A stretch of DNA of 64,000 nucleotides from Edolisoma coerulescens (Eukaryota > Chordata > Aves > Passeriformes > Campephagidae): positions 1 through 64,000 of the forward strand of contig VWZW01004032.1 in assembly GCA_013397115.1 (NCBI GenBank), in the 5' to 3' direction. Made by a program: the position numbers and the translations under genes. Shown piece by piece: positions 37,701-50,522 of the stretch (positions are counted from its first letter, which is position 1; each line of letters begins with the position of its first letter). The notes below the pieces were generated by a model. It was not told the DNA's origin. It saw only the letters and a program-made list of their open reading frames with translations, and searched no databases.

Positions 37701-38450
37701 GATTATTGCCGCAGAAGCCTTTTTGCTTATGTAAGTATTCACTTTAAATACATAATAAGATTTTTATTTAAGTAAGGAGGCAAAATATTTGAAATTAAAT
37801 GGAAGATGATTTCTAATTGCCTTGAAGTAAATGCAAAACTATGATTTCTGTGTTTTAAGTATGTTACTATATGGTCAAAACATAAAATATAGTATTGACA
37901 AGTTCGCTTATAAATCTCAAATTCAGTCGTCATTATCAGCCACACATATAATGCACACAAATTACAAGTACTATAAAGCAAATATAAAGTGATATAATTG
38001 CTCCTACCTTTTCTGGTTGAAAAGCATAGATGTTCTTGAAGTTTTTAATGATGAAAAGTCCTCTTGGAAGAAGATATCTCTCTTGTACCTTGAAATTACC
38101 CAACTACATTAGAATATTTAAGATTATGACCATCATTCAGAAGTAAATGAAGGCCTAATGACTTCTTTAAAGCTCCTGTGTAGCATGATGATAAAAGAAT
38201 CTCCTAGTACAATGAGAGCAAACTGGAAAAATTCGTTGCATAGCTTTATTTTAACGACTGCTAACTGACTCATGACAACTTAATATCAAATATTCTTATG
38301 CTTAGAAATTGGCTAGGAACACTAATTGCGCCGTAATAATTATGTAGTACACTTCCCTAATAATGTCATTCTGTCCAGCATTAATACTTTTTGCTGTCAT
38401 CTTGTAGTTGTATTTTTAGCCTTCGTAATGTTTCCAGATATTGTAGATAT
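34736..38450. other. Unique AT-rich sequence, no identified gene
   Basis: No recognisable repeat or gene. A minus-strand frame of 108 codons at 36828-37154 has a somewhat protein-like stretch (KAAFMELIMGNICKL) but no good splice sites and no recognised family, so I do not call it. Confidence 0.55.
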
Positions 38451-38783
38451 CTCTGGTGGTTTCCCCCCAGCTGGCAGCTGAGCCTCACAGAGCCACTCGC
38501 TCGCACCTCCCAGCAGGGCACAGAAGAGACTCAAGAGGGCAAACGGGACAAAACTCCTGAGCTGAGAAAATAACAACTTAATAAGCAAAGCAAAACAGAG
38601 AATTCGTTCACCACGGTCAGGCAGATGTTCAGGCATCTCCAGATGTTCAGCCAGGCTCCATCATGTGTAAGGGTGACTAGAAAAATCTAATGCCATCACT
38701 TCGAATGTCCTCTCCACCCTCCTCTGCCCTCCAGCTTTTATTGCTGATCATGGTGTTGTATGGCATGGGATATCCCTCTGGTC
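38451..38783 (-). mobile_element. Type-B LTR fragment, minus strand
   Basis: On the plus strand it begins CTGGTGGTTTCCCCCCAGCT, the reverse complement of the LTR 3' end. It continues through CCACTCGCTCGCACCTCC, AAGCAAAGCAAAACAGAGAA and CCAGCTTTTATTGCTGATCA, and ends with GGGATATCCCTCTGGTCAGT. The AATAAA signal is intact on the minus strand (38737-38742). The rest of U3 is missing, so this is a truncated LTR with R and U5 plus a little U3. No internal viral sequence is seen. Confidence 0.85.
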
Positions 38784-38949
38784 AGTTTAAAAACAAAAGC
38801 AGTTTCTCTGGAGTTTGTCTTACTAAGGAGCCAGAAGTCTATTGCATAGTAAATTGAAAATGGAAAAAACAAGCATGAGGAGGAGTTATGCCACCAGAAA
38901 TTGCAATATTCTGTGGAAACTTATCATTTCTTGAACAAGCTGACATAGT

Positions 38950-39733
38950 GTTGTGGGTGTTCACCAAAGCCACTCTATTATTTCACCCTCCTCAGCTGGA
39001 CAGGGGAGAGACAATATGACAAAGGGCTCATGGGATGAGATAAGGAAAAGGAGAGATTTCTCATCAGTTATGATCACAGGTGCAATAGAATAAACTCAGG
39101 GGAAATTAGTTTGATTTATGACCAATGAGATCAGAGTACTATAATGATGAACAAAACTAGATCTTAAAACATGTGTCCCCCACCCTTCCCTTCTTTCTGG
39201 ACTTTCTTAACTTTCTCTTCAGGTTTCCTTCACTCCCACCTTCTCGGCCCTGCAGAGTCAGAAGTATTGCCAGGAGCCTGGTCCAGGGTGGGATTTCCAA
39301 GGGGTTCACAGTCTCCTCTGGGCATCCACCTGCTCTGGCATGGGGTCTTCCATGACCTGTAGGTGGATCTCTGCATTCCTGTGACCTCCATGGCTGCAGA
39401 GGCACAGCTGCCTCACCATGGGCTGCAGGGTGATCTCTGCTCAGAGATCTCTTTCTCCACTGACCTTGGTGTCAGGGCTGTGTCTCCCATGTATTCTCAC
39501 TCCTCTTTTCTCTGGCTGCTGTTGTTCAGCAGGTTTTCTTCCCCCGCTTAACTCTGTTATCCCAGAGGTGCTGTCACCATCGCTGATGGGCTCCACCTTG
39601 GCCTTGGTGGGCCTGTCTCGGGGCTGACTGGCATTGGCTCTGTCAGACACGGGGGAAACTTCCAGCACCTTCTCACAGAAGCCACCCCTGCAGTCCCCCC
39701 CACTACCAAAACCTTGCCATGAAAGCCCAATTC
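38950..39733 (-). mobile_element. Type-A ERVL-like LTR, minus strand, internally deleted
   Basis: Same family as the LTR at 48 kb: CAGCTGGACAGGGGAGAGAC, GGGCTCATGGGATGAGATAAGG and ACAGAAGCCACCCCTGCAG are family landmarks. At about 785 bp it is some 300 bp shorter than its relatives; the tandem-repeat part is mostly gone. The 7-bp sequence ACATAGT occurs just outside each end (38943-38949 and 39734-39740) and may be, or include, the target-site duplication. The promoter box and AATAAA are mutated. No internal region adjoins it. Confidence 0.85.
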
Positions 39734-41018
39734 ACATAGTTATCAGTTTCTGTGTTAGCCATGTAAATATCTTTGAGCAGTAGTCATTTGATATCAGTAA
39801 TAGTTTTATTTTGATTTATGATGTATCTTGATGTATCTTTATGATGTATCTTGATTCACAGATCTTCATATCTTCAACACATATCCATAATCTAACATTT
39901 TAGGGATTCTGTTTTTTCTCCTTAACCAGCTATCCTAAAATCTAGAGTAATTTTTACTAATATTTCTGTTGTGTTGCCTTGAGAAACTTTTAAACATTAT
40001 GCCCCAAATTAAATTTATGCCAAAGAGAAGAGTTAAATTTCATTTCAATTTGTATTTCCTTGCAGGCCGTATGCTGATTTAATCTATTACGCTGCAATCA
40101 AACTAAAGATCAAAGATAAAATATGGTGTTCATTGACAGAAAAAGGATCCATTTTTTCCAAACTACCATTTGGAAATCTGTAAATGGAAAATTTACTGCA
40201 CATTGTTTTGATTTCATTTTCCTTTAATCCTTATGACCCCCTCTAGTCTTCATATACTAGACATGTATGTATACTACATGCCATATATTTAAGAGACATA
40301 TGGGGAGCACATTCTGCAGGGAAAGTCTGAGAAAAGAAGGGAAAGATTTTCCTGAAAGGAAAGATGAAGGAAAAGGATAAAAGCAAATCATGTTAGCACC
40401 TTGTTTTGTTTCTGCTCTTTTCACTGCTTTCTAATGTTTCCTTTATCAGATAATATGTAGACTGATACAGAATTTTAGGCTCTTTGATTTTTATAGTCCC
40501 TGATGTTCAAAATCTTGACAGTTAGAAAGCCTCTCCTAAAACTGAAGAATGGCTTGAAGAAATAATGAGAACTTTACCCCTCTGCCTGATTTTGTCTCTC
40601 TTTTTTCCAAAGCATAGGAAATTCCTTGATGCCATACACCCCTCATTTTCCGTTCCTTATTTCTTATGTCTTTGCTTTAGATCATCAAACAATTCTTTTG
40701 TTCTTTTCCAGACAAGAGACAATAAACTGGAGATTATGTTCCTTTTTGCATACAACATGTTACATTCTCTTAAGTGCACACATATTTCAGGTTTTGTTGG
40801 CTTTTTTTTTTTCCTAGTATACTAAGTACCCCTGCAGGCACTAAAAAAATTAGAATGTAATCAACTAGCCTAATGTAAAATTCTTTTTCTATAACATCTC
40901 CTTCCTAAGTTCCATCCCACCAGAATCCACACCAAGTAGCTTTCTACCATGCAGTCATACAATTATGCAAAAATTTAAATTGGAAGAATCTCCTGAGGTC
41001 TCCAGTGTAACCTACTGC

Positions 41019-41042
41019 TAAAAGCAGAGCTAAAAGCAGAGC
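41019..41042. repeat. 12-bp tandem duplication
   Basis: TAAAAGCAGAGC occurs twice in direct succession without mismatch. Confidence 0.95.
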
Positions 41043-44000
41043 TAACGTCAAAGCTAGATCTTGCTCCAGAAAAGAGATTTCTTATAAATTTTAGATTTCT
41101 GGATAACATGTTAATTAATGTCTTTTAACCTGAAACTTCCACTACATTCAGTTTAAAAAATCTGAGCTTTAGCTTACAAGTACTACTATGTGCATAGGGC
41201 TGGATTGTGCTTGACATGTGCTTGACAGTTATGCTGCATAAAACAAACTCTTTGGCATGGCACAACTGAAGGCATTCCCAGTTGTCTGAGAAATAGGATT
41301 TGAATAGAGACAATTAGTTCCCCAGTTTTCAGAAAGCCACACATTAACTCATTAAATGCCATTCCTGGCATACTAATTAACTGGATATAATTGAAGTGTT
41401 TTAGAAAGTCTTGAGATTATTGTAAGAGTGACTAGATAAATTAATAAAGTATTGAAAATAAAACCTCCTTCTTATGTCCAAATTCTGCTTTTCCATTCTA
41501 TTTATCCTTTTTACCAAGACTTTCAATAGAAAAATACTACATTTTGTATGTTTTTGTGCTATATAAAGAATAATAATAATGTAATACTATAATGTAAATT
41601 CTACCTGTTTCTGCAACTGGCATTATTTCAAACTTTCCTGTTTTGTATTCCTTTCCAAATTTGTTCTACCTAATGCTTAAACATGTGCTCTTGAAGTTCT
41701 TTCTTTTCTATCCATCTGTTTCTAAATAAAATGAGTAAAGAATCAAACTTTCACATATGCTGCTCGCAAGTAAAGTCAGGGTTTTTTTTCATTTTTCTGA
41801 GCAAATGTCCATGCAAAATGAGAGGTTCAAGATATTGCTGCAGTAGTACTACTAAGCTCTGCACAGCAATGCAAAGTCGTAAAGAATAAAGGTTAGTTGC
41901 TCTGTTTTTTCACTTCTACATCATCTGGGTGCAAACAGTCCTCTTGAAAATAATGGGAGATTTTATGCCATTTGAAAAAGTAGATAGATTTTTCAGTCTT
42001 TATTTATTTTCTCATGTATGCTTTATCCATCTTAAATTTGTTCAATTTTGTTTGTAATTTTTTGAATAAATATATCAATGTCAAAAGAGAAAGATACAAA
42101 TATCTATTTGGTAGATAGAGTCTGATGCTACAGCTACGTTCAGCTGCATTTTTTCCACTATGTAGCACGATGTTCCTGGGTATGGTGTGAAAATGGTTCA
42201 TCTATGGGAGCAGACAGAAAGGTGAGGTGGGCTGGCAGCATTCACCATTTAGAAGGCCAGGCAAAAATCAAGAGAACCTGTGCAAAGCAGAATGTGTCTT
42301 TTATGAGAACTATCCCCTAAAATGATGTTTACAACAAATATCTTAGCATTATTCTAATAAATTTTAGATCTGAAGAGACAATTTGATGCTTGGCTGACAG
42401 TCATATAATGAATGGGGCCTGGAAACAGTGGGACCCTGGAGCTAGCTACAGGCTGTGTTTGTTCTTGAATCTCCACCAATGTTTTAAAATGCAATGGGAT
42501 TTGGATGCATGCAAAGTTACAAATGTCAACAGAACTACTGTGAAGGAGCAATATGATCTTCAGCCAGATATTTCTTCTTAGAGCACAACAACCTGCACAC
42601 TATTTTTGTTGTTTCTTATCACGGAAGTATTTTGCACTAGTCTGACGGAGAAGAGTTTCACATTCGTCATCTTCTAAAATGACAGCATCACATTGAAAAT
42701 GATTACTTAGGAAGATGATATTTTTCTCTAAATATGATTATGGATCTATAATGGTTTCAGGCAAATAGAACCATCAGACAGATGTACTGAGTTCTATGTC
42801 CTAAGTTTATAATAGTTGAATGGGAGCTGTGGACTAAGAGTGTCATAAAGCTTTTAAGCCCTTCAGCGTCCTATGCTCAAGATGTTTCTCCCCAGTAGTC
42901 TTTGAAATACAGTGATACAGAAATATTGAGCAGGTGTGAGAAGTACTTTGTGAAACAGTTCATGTTGGAAAAATGGTAGCCAAGGTAAAAGAAAATTAAT
43001 CTGATTTCCTGAGGCAGTAAAACATAGAAATACTTGCACTACTTGCCCGCTTGTTTATTCCTTGGATCCTGCAATTAACTTGCAAGCATATTCCTTCATT
43101 TACATCAGATAAAACAGAGAGATAACATAAAACTGTTGAGTAAGTAGAGAACATTTATCCAGATGACTACCATGGAGAGAGACAAGCTGCAGCTGAGCTC
43201 GGCAGCTATTGCTTCCATTTGGCCTGCTGGCTAGCACATTAACAAAAACTTGCCATCACACACTTAATTCAAAGCCAGCCACAGCATGATGCCACTCATC
43301 CAACTGGTGATGAAGGACATTGGATGGGGCTCTAAATCCTCCAAAGTCTAGTGTGACAGGGCAGAAGAGCAGGGTAGTTGAAGGATGGCAGGATCCAGGA
43401 TTCCGGCAGAAAAACCATCTGCAGAAACAAGCCACTGATAACCCTGTTTTTCACAGAGCACCTACTGAAAGTTCTTTGTAGTGTGGATGCTTTATACATG
43501 AGGAGTGTGAGTAACCCTGGAAGACAAAAAATAATAGTTTTTTGGCAATCATCTCTTGTGTAGAACATCATGGAGTAGTGAGTTTCTAAATTTCATCACT
43601 TAAGCCCCAAATTCCCAGTTTTCAGTTCTGGAAATTGGACTTGTTTGGGATGAAATCGGTAACACTGCTTCACCTGCAGTTACTGGTGAGAAAAATTTAC
43701 ACCACTTGAGAGGAAGACAAAAACCTGAGAAGACAGAGGCCTGCTTTTGTGATGCATGTACCTTGTAAAAGAAACTGCAGTGATGGAAAGCAAAATACTG
43801 TTCATGTTTTGGCTGTCCAACAAAACATTGTTCAGTAATAGTAGTACTAACTTAAAAGAAACGTGGGCCAACAGATGGCCTGTCATCTTCACTTTATATC
43901 TTCCTCTGAGGCAATACCCATGTAAAAATGCTGGGAGGTTTAAAACATGCTGTCTCAAAGTAAAATCTCTTGTAGTAATAAGTAAAAATTGTAGCAAACA

Positions 44001-46705
44001 AGCAAAGGAATAATTCTCCTAAGTAACATAAGTAGGAAAAGCTTGAGCTCCTCTGGTGTCTGAATACAGATAAGCCATCTATCCAGTTTTGGTTCAATAC
44101 AGTTCTCCTCTTTGAAGAGAGCTCTTCTAAAAGAAAATGCAGTAGACAAATTGTTTGTTTGAATGGATTGGATATTTTTTAGCTAGTATTCCTGAGGTAA
44201 TTTAGTCACTATTCCTATAAGACAGAAGAGATCAAAATTTGTGTAACACAAGACGTCTGTAAGACTGCTTCAGAAAATTTGGATAAACAACTGAATTTAA
44301 GACGTCTACAGTAATTTCCAGATTAATGCTAAAACTTTTGCATTTGAACTATGAAGTCATGCTTCAATAGTAGTTATTTGGACATTATATTCTAGTATCA
44401 AGGGGCTTATAAAACATTTTTGAAACCAGCATGTTGTGCCTAATACAGTAGTAACCTCATCAGTGCTCTACCAACCATCATTTCTGCCATGAAAACTAAT
44501 TTAGCTTGTTTGGAGAATTGATAACAGCGTTTTCCTTTGCTTGATATTCTTTCTAAAATACTGAGTTGCAAAGTGACAAACAGGAACTGTTTTGAAGGTC
44601 ATGAACCATTTTGAAGGACTTGGATCTTTAACACTATGGAGTCTCTAGCTGTATTAGTATTACTATGGATGCTATGAAAGAGCAAATCTTTACTTTTTTT
44701 CAATATAGTTCAATATAGACACATGAAAACTAATAATTTTTCTTCTTGTGATAGTTTGAGGAATATATTTGCCTCTGTTAAAAGGGTGTCAATTCCCCAA
44801 ACTTGGTATCTAGGAAATTTCAATTTATGCACAAAAATATGATTCACTGCATTTTCTTAAGAAGAAAATCCAGGCGTGAAATTAGAATCTGAGCCTTTAT
44901 TAGGAATATTAGTCTTCTCCCCTAAATTTGTAAACTTTCAGATTTGGGGTTCAGTTCTAGATAAAGAAATTTGTCCCACTTAGTAGAGGCTTCTGGATGT
45001 GAGGCATATGCGTATCTGTTTTGCAAGCCCTAGAAGAGGAAACTCTTTACTCAGGTGTTTTTCATTACAATGGACTGCATCAGCCAGCAACATAGCATCT
45101 TCTAAGATGACACGACCTTCTCTTCAAAGAACATGCAACATTGCTTGATGCTTTATGACACTAGCCTGTTTTCATGAGACCTTTTTCTTTTCCATGATAC
45201 CAGGATACTTTTTGTTCACATAAGCAGCTCATGTTAACAGTTTCAGCCTCTCTTTTAACATCAATAATACTCTGTATAAACTTAAATGTAACTGATTTAT
45301 AAATGTGCAGTGATCTGGCTCAGGAGAGTGTAACAAGGAAAAATTGTGGAGCTCACAATTTGTTAAAAGAAAAACATGATCAAAGACTTCAGCTGCTATG
45401 ACAACCTGCTTTCTAATGAGCTCAAACAAAACATGATAAAGTTCATAAAGGGCTGTGCTTAATGATACCTTCCTTTTGAGACAGTATACTTCCTGTAATT
45501 TGTAAAGACTTTATTAAAACATCATATGTCTTTTAAGACCAAAATGAAAAATGACTTGTGTTTGATAATTGCTCTTCCTCTCTAATAGTCTGCAAGGCTT
45601 GTGGCTAACTTTGGAGTACTTGCACCATATGGAAAATAAGACCGTAGCTCTCTAAGGGCCCAAAACAAACCATGTGTTTAGAGATTTTAATTCTCATAGA
45701 ACTTGATAAGGATAAGAATAGTTTGCTACATTTCAAATGTACGTTTTTGACACCACTTGAAATAAGATATTAAAACCCTGTAAACTACCATTTACTTAGT
45801 TTTGAGAAGGAATGTCTTACCACAGAAAAAGTAGAAGAGTATAGTGTTTTTGATATAAAGCTTGATGGAGGTATTTAAGAGAAGATGTCTCTTCTACTGA
45901 GACTAGAGCATCTTCCCACTAACCTCACTGCTGTTTTGGAAACTGCATTTTTCTTGCATTGAGTGAATTGATCTTCTCAGACCAAGACTCACACTCACAC
46001 TACTATGTATTGGTGTTACCTCTGTGTCGACAGTAAACATTAATTACTGTCTAGAAACTCATATTGCTCAAGCTTGTGTTCCTGTGCATCCCTGCATATC
46101 TACCTCATCCATTCGGGCTCACCACTTAGGATCTGCAGTGGCATTTTGGTGTCTTCCATTCTAGCTGTGTGGTTGGCCTAGCACAGCTGTTCTGTGATGA
46201 TTGTTGCTTCACTTTCCGAAAGAGCAGCCTGTTTCAAATTTTTATTGTTATAAATGGTATTTGCTATATCATGCACAATATGGCATGCAGATGGCACAGA
46301 TGAAACCCATTTAAAAGCTTTATATATATCAATAGTATGGCAATGTTTCACACCCATATAGCAAACTAGATACTACTGCCATGATGTAGATGTTTTATCT
46401 AGTTTGAAGTTTTCTGCTTTGCTCTTTCCAAACTCTGCCTGCTAATCAGCCAAAAGACATGCTGTATCTGGTAGTGCATTTTGTCAGGCCCTTGTACAAA
46501 CAGCTGTCACCTGATATATCACTAAGGTGACAAAATTATTTGGTAGCTTCCCACCATATGCTTCTGTTTCAACTTTGCCTGGTGGAGGCATATGCATCAC
46601 TTCAGTGTTTTTCCACTGCTCATAATGACTCCCTACCCCTTTACAAACGAGGTTACTAAAGCCAATAATCAGTGACTGTTTGAGCCTCAAGGCAAAGTGT
46701 TTAAC

Positions 46706-46739
46706 ATACAACACCTCACAGTATACAACACCTCACAGT
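46706..46739. repeat. 17-bp tandem duplication
   Basis: ATACAACACCTCACAGT occurs twice in direct succession without mismatch, so it is probably a recent local slippage event. Confidence 0.95.
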
Positions 46740-48130
46740 TCTCTGGAAAGATACTTGAGGGTTTCCAACTCATTAAGTTAAAGCAATTTCCACATTATAA
46801 AAAATGTATCCATATCAAGCTCCTTGCTTTTTCTGAGAGTAGCATAACTGGAGGACAGAATGATATTAAGTTCTAATTTTGTCTGTTTGCTCATTTCTTT
46901 GCTAAAGGCAATGGGATAAGAATTGGTGACCACACTGACCTAACTGGCTTTATCAAACATGGACATGGATATCCCATAGGTTGTTGTTCTGTTAAGAAAA
47001 TAGTATGAGGACACAGAAGTGATTTTTCTTTAGAAATGTTATTATTGAGCTAATCTCCTTTTCGTTTTAGTTCTTGGTGGGGGGGTGTTTGCTTGTTTGT
47101 TTTCATTTGTAAAAGGGTAACTTTACAGGTTTTACAGTGTTCACTCTAGATGGCAGGATTGCAAATAATTTTTTATAATATTAGTCACAGGCTTCTTAGC
47201 AAAATTGACCTCTATATCTTCTGCTGCTGAAGGCCTTAGCTTAAGTCATTTGACTAGATTTGATTACTCATCAGAAAAGCTTTTGTCTCCATAGGAGTAT
47301 TTCATAATAGATCAAAGACAGTACTGCCAATCTATGTTCCATTCATGCTCCTGAGTCACTTAGTTCAGGCTGCTGAAGTATCACATGTTCAACAAGATGC
47401 CATCAAGTGAATATGAGATACAGCTGATGGTTTTTTGTCTTTGTTAGAGAGAATTATTAATTTAATACTTTCAGTGTTTTTTAAAAATGGGTTATTTCAA
47501 ATCTTTCTTCTGCTGAATGTATGTACAGGATATGTACATACATGTACAGGTGTACAGAAATACCTGTCCTGTTGCTGGCCTTCCTTTTAGCCAGATATTG
47601 AAGTTTCCCATGAAGTTGATCTGTTTGATATTTTTGATATTTTGATCAAATAAGTTCATCCAGGCCTCTGAAAAAAAATTACCTTCTTGTTTCCTGTGTT
47701 GCCATGCTTGGTGCAGGAGAATGGATACCTGTAGCACAGTTCCTATTTTCAGTATATGCTAAAGATCACACACACTGCAGGACTGACTTTTGAAATAGTG
47801 GACATGGAGTTTCTAATTAAGGAATCAGGAAGTGGATGACATGGCTGTGATTTGGATAATGACACAGGAAGCAAAAAACCTTCATTTTTCCTTAATTTTT
47901 GTTTCATTAACTATGTCAGTGTCTGTCCCATATTCAGCCAATTTTAATCTCTGTACTGGGTTTGCATGGCCAGGTTTTGGTAGCAGGGGGCTACAGGAGT
48001 GGCTTCTGTGAGAAGCTGCCAGATGCTTCCCCCATGTCTGAGAGAGCCAATGCCAGCCAGCTCTGGGGCAGACCCGCTGCTGGCCGAGGCTGGACCAACC
48101 AGGAATGATGATAAAGCCTCTGTAGTAACA

Positions 48131-48138
48131 TATTTAAG
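48131..48138 (+). promoter_or_regulatory. LTR TATA-like box TATTTAAG
   Basis: Located about 180 bp into the LTR and conserved in the 33.6-kb copy at the same distance. Probable core promoter of the provirus. Confidence 0.5.
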
Positions 48139-48861
48139 AAGGAAAAATGTGGTTATTGTGCAGGTGCAATTGCAGCCAGAGAAGATTGGGGTGAGAACAT
48201 GTGAGAGGAACAGCTCTGCAGACACCAAGGTCAGTGGAGAAGGAGGGGCAGGAGATGATCCAGGCGCTGGAGCTGAGATGCTGCTGCAGCACATGGTGCA
48301 GCCCATGGTGAGGCAGCTGTGGCCCTGCAGCCACAGAGGTGACAGAAATGCAGAGATCCACCTGCAGCATGGGGAGGAGACCCACACTGGAGCAGGTGAA
48401 TGCCTCACAAGAAACTGTGGACCTGTGAGAATCCCATGCTGGGGCAGGGTCCTGGTAGGACCTGCATACCTGTGGAGAGAAGCCCACACTGGAGCAGGCT
48501 TCCCAGTAGGACTTGTGACCCTGTGGGGGACTCACACTGGAACATCCTGTTTCCTGAAGGACTACACCCTGTGGAAAAGGGACGCAACTTGAGGCAGTTC
48601 ATATAGAATTGCTTCCCATGGGATAGACTCACATCAGTGAAGCTCACGGAGAACTGTCTCCCACAGGATGCCACAGCAGAGCAGGGGAAGGACTCCTCTC
48701 CCTGAACAGTGGTAGGAACAACAAACTGACCATAATCCCCATTCCCTGTCTTCCTGCACAGCTAGAGGGGAGGAAGTAGAGCTGGGATGGTGAAAGGGTG
48801 TGGGGAATGTGTTTTTAAGATTTGTTTTTACATCTTATTATCCTGCTCTGATTTTGTTGGT

Positions 48862-48867
48862 AATAAA
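48862..48867 (+). promoter_or_regulatory. LTR polyadenylation signal AATAAA
   Basis: An intact AATAAA about 180 bp before the LTR end, in the usual place for 3' processing of proviral RNA. The same site is mutated in the copies at 18.3, 33.6 and 38.95 kb. Confidence 0.6.
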
Positions 48868-49046
48868 ATCAATTAATACCTCTAATTCAAGTCTGTTTTG
48901 CCCATGAGGGTATTTGGATTTTTACAGGTCCTTATCTCAACTAATGAACCTTCTGCTATATTTTCTCTCCCCTGTCCAGTTGTGGAGGCTGGTGATAGAG
49001 CAACTTTGGTGGATGCCTGGCATCCAGCCAGCATCAACCCACCACA

Positions 49047-50522
49047 GATGGGTCCCTGCCGTAAGATCACATTCTATCGTTAAAAATAAAGTATATTCTT
49101 ACCACAGAAATCTGAATCAGTCCCAGTAGTCTCAGCAGGTTCCACTAGGCTGTGCAGAGTTTGGTACTCAGTGTTATTACCTCTCTGGAGCCAACAGGTA
49201 TATAAAAACAGTATAAAAACTACTCAGAGCGATTGTATCTCCTTTGACATCCTCCAGTGCATCGCCTGCAGTGTTTCCTTCACCCAGGCTTGGTTTCAGC
49301 TTTAGTCACTTGCATTTGCAGCACTGGGAATTGCCTACCCTGTAACAGCTAGCTTTTAAACAGCTAATAAATCAGAGATAATTCTACTCTTTGGAATCAC
49401 AGCAGAGAAAGTGAATGAAGACTAACACGTTCTACCCAAATTATTCTCTAGAAGACTCTAAGCAAATAAAAGAAACAACCTCATTTTCTACAACAATTTT
49501 GCAAAACATACTTTACACTCTATATATTCTTTTCTGTTTTCAAATAATACTTACACTGGTAGATGTGTGCCTCCAACTGCCACAGATATCATTAGAAATA
49601 GCATTTAATTATAACAAAGCTAATAGTATACTTTTTTATTTCCCCTAGAAGCTGATTTGCTTGAGGCTATTACTAAAACTGATTAGCATTTTCAGTTTCT
49701 GGAAATTATGTAAATGTTTCTTCTTCTGTGTAACATTAATATGCTCCTTTAGTTGTATATTCTGCTTACATGAACAGTTTTCATCCTTCTGTTTCTGTGG
49801 AGCCCTTATTTTGGGACAATGAAAAAATTACTGATATTATTTTTAGGAGTAACAGGAACAGGAACATAGCTCTCAGCTAATGTTTGAAATAGCTGTGAAA
49901 GATTCCTCCTTACCCTTGGAAGTCTCAGCAATGGAAAGAAAGTCTGCAGACCTGCAGCTTACCCCTAATGGTATGCATTGTGTCTTCATAGATGATTATA
50001 GTTTTACAGTGCTCCTCTGTGACAGTGTGTATCTGCTTGAGGATATAAATTTTGTGCTGCTTCTCTTTAACAGCCTTGGTGGGATGAGGGGAAATGAAAA
50101 AAGGCAGAAAGGATCAAAGAAGCAGACAGCAAATTCAGAAATACGTGAAATCTTTAAATCAGGATTGTCCTTTTCCAAAGAAGATGCTCCATTTTAAGTT
50201 TGTAATTTGGACTTAATATGATTTTTTTTGTTGTTCTGCTTTGCTTTATTTTGTTTTGGTTTCTTTCTTTTGTGCGAGGAGTAATCAGTTTCATGAGGCC
50301 AAAGAAAAAGCCAACAACTGGATGCAATAATGTGTACACTCTCCTACTGGCCTAGGAGTAAACACATGAATTCCAGATGTTCAGGGCTGTAAAAATCAGA
50401 TTATTCTGTTTTGCACCACCATTACAGTAATACTGATTTTTAATTTTTTTTTTCCTGTGAGTCTCTTGTTTTGGTGATCGAAAACTTGTAATAAATGCTT
50501 TGATCCGAACTTATCTGGTCAA
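49047..50522. other. Unique sequence between LTR and CR1
   Basis: No recognised repeat. It contains a candidate 3' terminal exon (50074 onward), described separately. Confidence 0.5.
50074..50500 (+). other. Candidate 3' terminal exon, weak
   Basis: A good acceptor, CTGCTTCTCTTTAACAG, precedes 50074. In the open frame the next residues are LGGMRGNEKRQKGSKK and on to FSKEDAPF with a stop at 50195-50197. The sequence is markedly rich in K, R and E, and an AATAAA follows at 50490-50495, about 300 bp later. Together these resemble the end of a gene, but the frame is also open upstream of the acceptor to about 49880, it is only 105 codons in total, and I do not recognise the peptide. Confidence 0.2.

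Larger units (their letters stand above)
39741..47951. other. Unique AT-rich sequence, no identified gene
   Basis: No gene or recognisable interspersed repeat. Small tandem duplications occur at 39814-39857 (about 23-bp unit), 41019-41042 (12 bp twice) and 46706-46739 (17 bp twice). Open frames are all near the chance length. Confidence 0.55.
47952..49046 (+). mobile_element. Type-A ERVL-like solo LTR, plus strand, best-preserved copy
   Basis: Begins TGTACTGGGTTTGCATGGCC and ends CATCAACCCACCACA, a TG...CA LTR of about 1.1 kb. TATTTAAG (48131-48138) is the likely promoter box and AATAAA (48862-48867) the polyadenylation signal. Between them is a GC-rich part with degenerate units built on CACACTGGAGCAGG and CCTGTGGG. 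No tRNA primer-binding site follows the 3' end and no viral gene adjoins either side, so it is a solo LTR. Open frames of 197 codons (plus) and 181 codons (minus) within it reflect its GC-rich repetitive sequence and are not called as genes. A target-site duplication was not obvious. Confidence 0.88.

Noticed and set aside
47999..48592. 197-codon plus and 181-codon minus open frames as genes
   Set aside because: Both lie inside the plus-strand type-A LTR, whose GC-rich repeats keep frames open.
47952..49046. Full provirus attached to the best-preserved LTR
   Set aside because: Neither flank shows a primer-binding site, polypurine tract or viral coding sequence, and no second same-orientation LTR lies at a proviral distance with retroviral genes between.
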